64,000 nt of DNA from Homarus americanus. Taxonomy: Eukaryota > Arthropoda > Malacostraca > Decapoda > Nephropidae. Each line of letters opens with the position of its first letter. Position 1 is the first letter of the stretch. The notes beneath the pieces were generated by a model. It was given only the letters and a program-made list of their open reading frames with translations. It was not told where the DNA came from and searched no databases. This document shows, piece after piece, positions 57,066-64,000 of this stretch. The position numbers and the translations under genes are program-made. The stretch covers positions 40,001 through 104,000 of the forward strand of contig NW_024751942.1 of assembly GCF_018991925.1 (NCBI RefSeq), written 5' to 3'.

Positions 57066-57190
57066 GTTGGGTTAGGTTATGGTTGGCTAGGTTGGGTTAG
57101 GTTATGGTTGGCTAGGTTGGGTTAGGTTACGGTTGGCTAGGTTGGGTTAGGTTATGGTTGGCTACGTTGGGTTAGGTTACGGTTGGCTAG
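57066..57190. repeat. 25-bp GGTTAGG-containing repeat, 5 copies
   Basis: Unit core GGGTTAGGTTATGGTTGGCT followed by AGGTT. Starts at 57069 and 57094 give 25 bp. It is a TTAGG-like motif embedded in a longer unit. Confidence 0.93.
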
Positions 57191-57360
57191 ACTGAGTTAG
57201 AATAGATTCCCGAAGACACTACAAGAATCAACAAAGGTGTCGTGAGCGCGTGAAGTACAAGACATGTGGTCATTAACATATTACCTGTATGTACCTAAGT
57301 TACTGCGGGGAAGTTATGTGGTAAACCAACTAGACGTTTTCAAAAGTTACTGGCTGACAA

Positions 57361-57441
57361 TCTATCTATCTATCTACCTATCTATCTATCTATCTATCTA
57401 CCTATCTATCTACCTATCTATCTACCTATCTATCTATCTAT
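57361..57441. repeat. (TCTA)n microsatellite
   Basis: 81 bp of TCTA with CCTA interruptions. Confidence 0.97.
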
Positions 57442-58150
57442 AACTTTACTTTGCTCTCTGGCTACCTTCTCCGTCTCACCCTTCTTATCTGCTTCTGTAA
57501 TATCTCTGTTTGTGTCTATATCTCTCTCTTTCTTTTCTCCTCTTTCTCTCTCTTTTATTTTAACCTATTATCTCTCCCCAAGGCCACATCTCGCCAGGGT
57601 TAACCAGGTAAGATGTTCCGGGGAGTGAAGTGGTCGGCCCCCAAGGCACTGACGTCCCTCTCTTTAACACATGTTTTGGAGAGGAGTTCCGCAGGGCGAG
57701 TTATTATCTCCTTCCTCAGCCTTTTTCTTCTGCCTACATCTACAATTATTTTTTTTTTCCATATCTCCATCACTTGTTATGCCCCCTTCTCTTGTTCTTC
57801 TCCACCCTCCTCCTATTCTTCCTTCATTTCATCTTTTTCCTCCCCCAATTAACTTTTTTTTTCTCTTTCACATTGACTTCTTCTTTGTTCTTTTATCATT
57901 CCTCTTCTTTTCCCACCTCCTCCTATTACACCATCACTGATTCTTTCTCCCTCTCTTTTACTCCCTCCTTCCCCTTCCCTTCCTCTACCTCTTTACCCCC
58001 CCTTCCTTTACTTCTTTCTTCCCCTCCCTTCCTCTTCATCCTCCATCGACTTCTTCATTTCCTTCCCTTCACCTACTCCTCCGTTCCTCAATTTCTCTGT
58101 CCTCCCTTCTCTCATACTTCCTCCTCCTACTCGACCTCCTCCTCCTTGCT
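57442..58150. repeat. Pyrimidine-rich tract
   Basis: Plus strand dominated by C and T from about 57460 to 58145, with a 150-bp break around 57580-57720. The 174-codon plus frame (57630-58154) is Phe/Ser/Leu/Pro low complexity. It has no domain and I do not call it a gene. Confidence 0.75.
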
Positions 58151-58654
58151 CTAGGGACGTACCAGGCAAGGCGAGACGTCCTTGGCATACGGACATGAAT
58201 GCAACACGACTACGGAAGACAGACACTCAGTTACCTGTATTGTGTTACCTGGTTCTTTTACCTGTTGCCTCGTTTGTGCTTTAAGGAAGTTGAGTGTTTG
58301 TTATGTTTGTGATTGTTGTTGTTTTTAGAGTAACGGTGTTTGTTTGTTTTATCTTAGGGAGAGTAGGTATGTATTTAAGGAATATTGTTGTTTGTTTATT
58401 TTTTGTGTTCTCGAGTGAGTTGAGTGTTTGTTTGTTTTTCAAGGGTAACGGTGGTTTTTTTTTTATTGGGTGTATTTGTTCTTGGTTTGTTTTTGACGGT
58501 TTTATTATTTTTTTAATTCAAGCAAGAGGAGTGTTTGTTTATTTGTATGTGGGTGTTTTTTTTTTCACCCTCAAGTTTATTTGTTTGTTTGTTTTTGTCT
58601 TTTTGTGTACCAGGAACTCAGAGGGTATTTTTTTCTTCTAAGTTTAACTGTCTT
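58151..58654. other. T-rich GTTTGTTT region
   Basis: Rich in TTTGTTTGTTT and GAGTGTTTGTT phrases. The 115-codon frame 58294-58641 is a hydrophobic Phe/Val translation of T/G-rich DNA, not supported as a membrane protein. Confidence 0.55.
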
Positions 58655-58685
<31 letters not shown>

Positions 58686-58691
58686 GTGTGT
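58655..58691. repeat. (TG)n microsatellite
   Basis: 37 bp of TG with one C. Confidence 0.95.
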
Positions 58692-58725
58692 TAGGAAAAC
58701 AAAGCGCTATTACTTAACTCAAAAA

Positions 58726-58800
58726 AGGTTATATAATCGTACTCAAAGGGGTTAAATAATCGTACTCAAAAGGGTTAAATAATCGTACTCAAGTGCTTAA
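58726..58800 (-). repeat. Minus-strand copies of the CCTTTTGAGTACGATTA family
   Basis: Three copies of AATCGTACTCAAAAGGGTTA. On the minus strand this reads AACCCTTTTGAGTACGATT, close to the array at 19.97 kb. Confidence 0.85.
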
Positions 58801-58849
58801 CGATACTTTATTTTTTTCCACAATTTAAAACAGGACAGCAATTATCGTG

Positions 58850-60176
58850 CGGTTTAAGGACACAGCGTTGGTTTAAGGACGCAGCATTAGTTTAAGGACA
58901 CAGCGTTGGTTTAAAGACACAGCACTGGTTTAAGGACGCAGCATTAGTTTAAGGACACAGCGTTGGTTTAAGGTCGTGGCGTTGGTTTAAGGTCGTGGCG
59001 TTGGTTTAAGAACACAGCGTTGGTTTAAGGACACAGCGTTGGTTTAAGGTCGTGGCGTTGGTTTAAGGTCGTGGCGTTGGTTTAAGAACACAGCGTTGGT
59101 TTAAGGACACAGCGTTGGTTTAAGGATACAGCGTTGGTTTACCCGGACGCAGCGTTGGTTTAAGGCACAGCATTGGTTGGGTGCAGCGTTGGTTAAGGAC
59201 TGGCATTAGTTTAAGGACACAGCGTTGGTTTAAAGAATACAGCGTTGGTTTAAGGACACAGCATTGGTTTAGGACAGCGTTGGTTTAAGGTCGTGGCGTT
59301 GGTTTAAGGTCGTGGCGTTGGTTTAGGACAGCGTTTGGTTTAAGGACCTTGGCGATTAGTTTAGGACTTTAGCGTTGGTTTAAGGACACAGCGTTGGTTT
59401 TAGAACACAGCGTTGGTTTAGAACACAGCGTTGGTTTAAAGAAGACACTGGCGTTGGTTTAGGACACAGCGTTGGTTTAAAGAACACTGGCGGTGGTTTA
59501 AGAATGCAGCGTTGGTTTAAGGACACAGCGTTGGTTTAAGAACGCAGCGTTGGTTTAGAGCAGCGTTGGTTTAAGGTCGTGGCGTTGGTTTTAAGGTCGT
59601 GGCGTTGGTTTAAGGTCGTGGCGTTGGTTTAAGATGTGGCGTTGGTTTAGGACACAGCATTAGTTTAGGACACAGCGTTGGTTTAGAATACAGCGTTGGT
59701 TTAAGGACACAGCGTTGGTTTAAGGACACAGCGGTGGTTTAGGTCGTGGCGTTGGTTTTAGGTCGTGGCGTTGGTCTAAAGACACAGCGTTGGTTTAAGG
59801 ACACAGCGTTGGTTTAAGGACACAGCATTGGTTTAAGGACACAGCGTTGGTTTAAGGACACAGCATTAGTTTAAGGACACAGCGTTGGTTTAAGGTCGTG
59901 GCGTTGGTTTAAGGTCGTGGCGTTGGTTTAAGAACACAGCGTTGGTTTAAGGACACAGCGTTGGTTTAAGGACGCAGCATTAGTTTAAGGACACAGCGTT
60001 GGTTTAAGGACACAGCGTTGGTTTAAGAAGACAGCGTTGGTTTAAGGACACAGCGTTGGTTTAAGAAGACAGCGTTGGTTTAAGGACACAGCGTTGGTTT
60101 AAGAAGACAGCGTTGGTTTAAGGTCGTGGCGTTGGTTTAAGGACGCAGCGTTGGTTTAAGAAGACAGCGTTGGTTG
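58850..60176. repeat. 19-bp satellite (1.3 kb)
   Basis: About 68 copies of GGTTTAAGGACACAGCGTT, with GTCGTGGCG, ACGCAGCATTA and GAAGACAGCG variants that recur in blocks. A multi-unit block at 58930-59100 recurs near 59860-60000, suggesting a higher-order duplication. Copies between about 59130 and 59760 have irregular indels. Confidence 0.97.
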
Positions 60177-60360
60177 TTTCATTGTGTAAGGAAGAAGCGT
60201 GACTCCTTGACTTGACCGCTGACGTCTTAAGAACATATTTTTTCTCTCATTTCTTTGTTATGTCAGTCGGTGGCAGGTGATGTTTCCCTGTTATCCTGTA
60301 TTACTGTGCTGTTTGAGGTGTAACTAAAATTTGAGTGCTACTTATCCATGCTACTTATCC
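60177..60360. other. Short spacer
   Basis: Nothing recognised. Confidence 0.5.
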
Positions 60361-60720
60361 CGGATTGACATGTTGTTTGATAGGTAACTACTGGTTTGAG
60401 TGTTACTTTAGGATTGACTGTTGCTTGAGGGGTAAGTACTAGATTGAGTGTTACTTATTCGGGATGACTGTCTTGAGGGTAACTACTGGTTTGAGTGTGA
60501 CTTTAGGATTGACTGTTGCTTGAGGGGTAAGTACTAGATTGAGTGTTACTTATTCGGGATGACTGTCTTGAGGGTAACTACTGGTTTGAGTGTGACTTTA
60601 GGATTGACTGTTGCTTGAGGGGTAAGTACTGGAGTGAGTGTTACTTATTCGGGATGACTGTCGCTTGAGGGTAACTACTGGTTTGAGTGTTACCTATCCA
60701 GATTAAAATGTCGCTCGAGG
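60361..60720. repeat. 95-bp tandem repeat made of two 45-50-bp halves
   Basis: TTGCTTGAGG anchors at 60421, 60516 and 60611 give an exact 95-bp period. Each unit has two related halves: GGATTGACTG...TACTTATTC and GGGATGACTG...GACTTTA. Confidence 0.93.
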
Positions 60721-61531
60721 GTTGACTACTACAATCTTGGGTTATTTGTAAATTAAGTGTTGCTTGAAAGTTACTTACGATAACATTAATGTTGTTTGTT
60801 CCTGTCAAAACAAAATATCACCAAATATATCTATCTATTGTGTCTGTCTGTCTCCAATCATCTAATTTAAGACCAGTTTGACTCATTGTTTTCATAATTA
60901 TTTTTTCACTGAGAATTATCAATGGTAGTTCAGTAATTCCGTTAATATCCGTGAGAGGTCAAGGTCACACACGCATCAGGGTTAAAACCAAACCCAACAC
61001 GTACAACACAAGTTTTACCACACCCAAAAATTAAATACTATCGACAGAAAAAACAAAGATTTTCTTCAGCTTAATTCTAAATCTTTGAGCTTCATGGACT
61101 AAGCTGATTTTCACGATTTTTAAGAGTCATTATGGGGGGGTCAAATCAGGTCATGGGATGGTCAAAATAAGTCATGGTCAAGGCAGGTCATGAGGTCCAA
61201 TAAACATTTGGTGGGTTTTAGACACTACCATCAAACTGAGCAATATTCCCTTGAGGTTATAAATATATTTTTGTTCTAAATCACCCAAACGTTACACCCA
61301 TAACCACACATAATGACTCAACAGTTTTTTTAATTCATTTTTGCTTTTTTTTTTAACTTTCTTGAATTGTATCGGTTTTATTTTTATTTTATTTACACCT
61401 TTTCTTAATTTCTATACCACCTTTAGCTTCTATTTTCAGTATTTTCTTCTTTATTTTCTTGTTTGGTGAAGAACACAGATTCACAAATGACTAAAAAATA
61501 TTCAAGACACACTAACATCGACCCCGGAAGT
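60721..61531. other. AT-rich spacer
   Basis: 61135-61195 repeats GGTCATG/GGTCAAA words. 61320-61440 is T-rich. No gene. Confidence 0.5.
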
Positions 61532-61558
61532 TCACACACACACACAGACACACACACT

Positions 61559-61596
<38 letters not shown>

Positions 61597-61644
61597 CGCA
61601 CACACACACACACACACTACACACACACACACACTACACACACC
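61532..61644. repeat. (AC)n with ACTACGC interruptions
   Basis: About 113 bp of AC, interrupted several times by CACTACGCAC or CACTACAC. Confidence 0.96.
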
Positions 61645-61883
61645 AGGAGGTGAATCATCACACCCTAAATAACACTATACTGGCAGCATTAAATGTGTGG
61701 CGGCAGCAGCAGCGCCTCTGAAGGACACCATCACCTCACAGTACCCCCAAGGAGACAACCTCAACGTAGCTTATGACTGAATCACTCCGGAAATGCCTTA
61801 TTTAAGTATGGGCGTCACAGGTCCTAAATAACTCCTTTCTGTTGTTAGTGTTTCCCCGATAGTAAACAACCCGATGACATATG
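61645..61883. other. Short unique spacer
   Basis: Nothing recognised. Confidence 0.5.
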
Positions 61884-61935
61884 CAGTAGAGGGACGTGGT
61901 TACCAACCCTCAGACATAATGAGGATGGTACCTTG
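61884..61935 (+). mobile_element. LINE C-terminal scrap (second copy)
   Basis: Plus-strand text reads LRHNEDGTL, preceded by a tryptophan segment. DNA matches 46790-46830 around CCAACCCTCAGA and GAGGATGGTAC. The homologous stretch is only about 40 bp, so this is a minimal 3' remnant of the same family. Confidence 0.55.
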
Positions 61936-61959
61936 ATGTATTGATGAATTATTTAAATC

Positions 61960-62155
61960 ATCGTCCTCAAAGGGTTAAACCATTGCCCTTAAAGGGTTTA
62001 ATCATCGGTGTAAAGGGTGAAACCATTTTCCTCAAAGGGTTAAACCATTGACCTTAAAGGGTTTAATCATCGTCCTAAAGGGTTAAACCATCGTCCTCAA
62101 AGGGTTAAACTATTGCCCTTAAAGGGTTAAATCATCGTCTTCAAAGGGTTAAATG
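61960..62155 (-). repeat. Minus-strand array of the AACCCTTTGAGGACGATG family
   Basis: About eight copies of CATCGTCCTCAAAGGGTTAA and CATTGCCCTTAAAGGGTTTA, spaced about 22-25 bp. The reverse complement shares AACCCTTTGAGGAYGATG with the 20.98-kb array. Confidence 0.9.
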
Positions 62156-62506
62156 AAATGACTAAGGAGAATATCATCGAAGTGCTGTTCAGTGTGTCGG
62201 TCTGCTTGTCTATTGGTATAAAAATAATGTCCCCAAGAAACAAACAATAATATATTCTAAGATTCAATGCAAAAAAAAAAGAAAAATTAAAACCTTAGAC
62301 AATAAGAACAAACAAGATCAAACTATAACAAACAAACAAAAAACGAAAAACAAATATAAAAGACAAAACAAAAACAAATAAACTTCAAATATTCACGACA
62401 ATAAAATAAATACAAACAAATATAAAAATAATAAATAAAAAATTAAAAAGTAGCCTAATAATAGAGGTTCACAAGGAAGCAAAATTAAGTGACATGAACC
62501 GGGATG

Positions 62507-62545
<39 letters not shown>

Positions 62546-62760
62546 CTGAAACACACAATGAATAATAATAATAAAATAAAATAAAATCCTAAAGGAAGTA
62601 ACAACGTCCCCTAGAAGTTAATAAATGAATAAACAAACAAATAAATAAAACATAAAAAAAATGAGTTTGCTAAAAAATGGCTGAACAAATCTGTTAATAT
62701 CTGAAGGAGTTTGTTAATAATGACATGAAAAACGGCAGAAAAGTGTTAACCTCGCACCCT
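62156..62760. other. A-rich region with (AG)n
   Basis: 62270-62450 and 62560-62670 are rich in AAACAAA and AATAAA words. (AG)n lies at 62512-62543. No gene. Confidence 0.6.
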
Positions 62761-63104
62761 CAACCCCGGCCCGTCACTCAAGCCGGGAGAAGGCTCAGGG
62801 CTGGCGACGCGAGCCACACCACACCACACAACCCTGATCCAGACACCTTACCTTCCTACCTTCCGGGTCCCCTTGACGAGAATGATTCCTGCTGAAAGAT
62901 GCACGTGAGACTTAAAGCACAGCGTTTCCTTGATGATAATGACTCCTAGAAAGACTGATGAAACGTTTCCTTGGTGAGAATAACACCTGTAAAATAATGG
63001 AGAACGTTCGTATCTTGAGAATACCATCTGCTAAAACGAGCACCTCAGACTATTAAAAGAACAATTTTACGATGAGTCTGGAATTCAAACGTTTGCTATA
63101 CGAG
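62761..63104. other. Unique spacer
   Basis: 62865-63000 has loose duplications of CCTTGATGATAATGACTCCT/CTTGGTGAGAATAACACCT phrases. No gene. Confidence 0.45.
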
Positions 63105-63300
63105 ACAAACATTAAAACGTTTTCAAGGAAAGAGTAACATTAAAACGTTTTCTATACCGAACAAGCATTAATACGTTTTCTAGAAGAGATTAACATTAAA
63201 ACGTTTTCAATACGAGACTACCATTAAAACATTTTGTGGACGACACTAATTAAAAAAATTACTTCACATTAAAACGTTTTCTACACACAAACATTTTCCA
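63105..63300. repeat. Degenerate 28-30-bp repeat with AAAACGTTTT
   Basis: About seven copies of ACATTAAAACGTTTTCTA followed by a GAGA-type segment. Each copy centres on the palindrome AAAACGTTTT. Confidence 0.85.
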
Positions 63301-63600
63301 GATCAGAAATAAAACATGTTAAAAGGTACACCTGACACTCTCATTACGTCAACACCTAAACGTTATATTGAAGAGAGTTTAGTCTGACAGGTGAGTACTG
63401 AAACTGTATTTTCCAACGTGAATGTTTCGGGGTGGAAGTGTCACCCTTGAACTTTCCGGTCTGAATATTTCATAAGTCAACCTGTAATATGAATCAGAAC
63501 GCATGGAGGAAGGAAAAAATCAATCTTGGGTTGAACTAGTCACTTCAATAATTAATCTGTCGTGTACGTGCAGTATGTGTTTGTCCTACTGGGTTTTTAC
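63301..63600. other. Unique spacer
   Basis: Nothing recognised. Confidence 0.5.
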
Positions 63601-63639
63601 ATGGTGGTAGTAGTAGTAGTAGTAGCAGTAGTACTCGCA

Positions 63640-63972
63640 GAGGTGTTATCTGAACGGAAGCAGCAGCCCAGAAGTTATGTTGCAGCCTGGTTGAGATGTC
63701 GACTGTCTTCTCTCTCCTTAGGTCTGCATTGCTCTGCCTCAAGGGAACGAGATCTTCTGCACCAAAGCCGACAACAGTCGCAGATATTGACTAAGAGGCA
63801 ACAGTCACTGAATGCCGCATAGATCTGCTAATTAACACAGCTAGGGTAGCTACTTATGTATTAGGATATTTAATTTTAAGGCAATAAAATGGTGGCGAAG
63901 GTGTGGCTATTGGGGGAGGCTGGAGGCCATTTATATATAAAAAAGTAGTAGTAGTAGTAGTAGTAGTAGTAG
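63640..63972 (+). other. Possible transposon 3' end: open frame, AATAAA, (TAG)n
   Basis: Between two (GTA)n/(TAG)n tracts (63605-63634 and 63944-63972) a 250-bp segment is open in two plus frames. One frame ends at 63822 (QSLNAA). The other reads MSTVFSLLRSALLCLKGTR and then TVADID before a stop. An AATAAA follows at 63883. The layout (frame end, AATAAA, simple-repeat tail) suits a retroelement 3' end, but I do not recognise the protein. A host terminal exon with the acceptor-like CTCTCTCCTTAG at 63710-63721 is an alternative I cannot exclude. Confidence 0.3.
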
Positions 63973-64000
63973 AAATAAAATTTGAAACAACTAGGGTCAA

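Noticed and set aside
57630..58154. 174-codon Phe/Ser/Leu-rich ORF as a membrane protein
   Set aside because: It is the translation of a pyrimidine-rich tract, hydrophobic only because of TTT/CTT/TCC codons. A second frame is open in parallel.
58294..58641. 115-codon hydrophobic ORF (Phe/Val/Cys)
   Set aside because: T/G-rich DNA with GTTTGTTT phrases yields such frames. There is no motif, and it overlaps a microsatellite at its end.

Overview
The window looks like non-genic DNA from a eukaryotic, probably arthropod and most likely decapod crustacean, genome. I found no gene that I would defend as a host protein-coding gene, no rRNA gene and no functional tRNA gene. The pointers to an arthropod are very long (TG)n, (GA)n and (TATC)n microsatellites, many TTAGG/CCTAA-type tracts (the arthropod telomere motif), CR1-like LINE remnants and tRNA-headed SINE remnants. 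The species assignment is inference from composition and repeat types.

At least twenty tandem arrays dominate the layout, separated by simple-sequence tracts and short unique spacers. The largest arrays are at 6279-8707 (26/27-bp unit), 9018-9823 (28 bp), 20983-23699 (31 bp), 35767-36945 (14 bp, G-rich), 37543-38391 (34 bp, carrying CACGTG), 45577-46118 (31 bp), 54324-55265 (17/18 bp) and 58850-60176 (19 bp). The longest open frames in the window (up to 486 codons) are translations of these arrays and are not genes.

Transposon remnants lie between the arrays. CR1-type LINE 3' ends are on the minus strand at 793-1473 and 15748-16230, and a badly broken LINE copy is on the plus strand at 33745-34770. 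LINEs with a C-terminal RNase H region and a Cys/His tail are on the minus strand at 31100-31800, at 28721-29133, and as a 56-bp 3' tail at 12114-12169. An endonuclease/RT-type LINE C-terminus is at 46477-46838, with a second short copy near 61884. Two tRNA-derived SINE heads on the minus strand (44340-44512, 47130-47254) both keep A and B boxes 44 nt apart. A 159-bp MITE at 30251-30409 has 19-bp terminal inverted repeats and a TTA target duplication.

The observations most likely to be new are four. (1) A fold-back element family at four loci (about 1.5, 5.9, 11.5 and 40.7 kb) is built from a CACCTGAWGATTARACAC-like module that borders CCTAA/TTAGG tracts, so some telomere-like tracts here may belong to a mobile element. 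(2) A dispersed satellite family with core AACCCTTTGAGKAYGATG occurs at six loci in both orientations. (3) Six arrays of unrelated sequence share a unit of exactly 31 bp, and two more have 32 bp. (4) Indels are concentrated in the middle of the longest arrays while their edges are clean, which suggests unpolished long-read sequence and limits any reading of array evolution.
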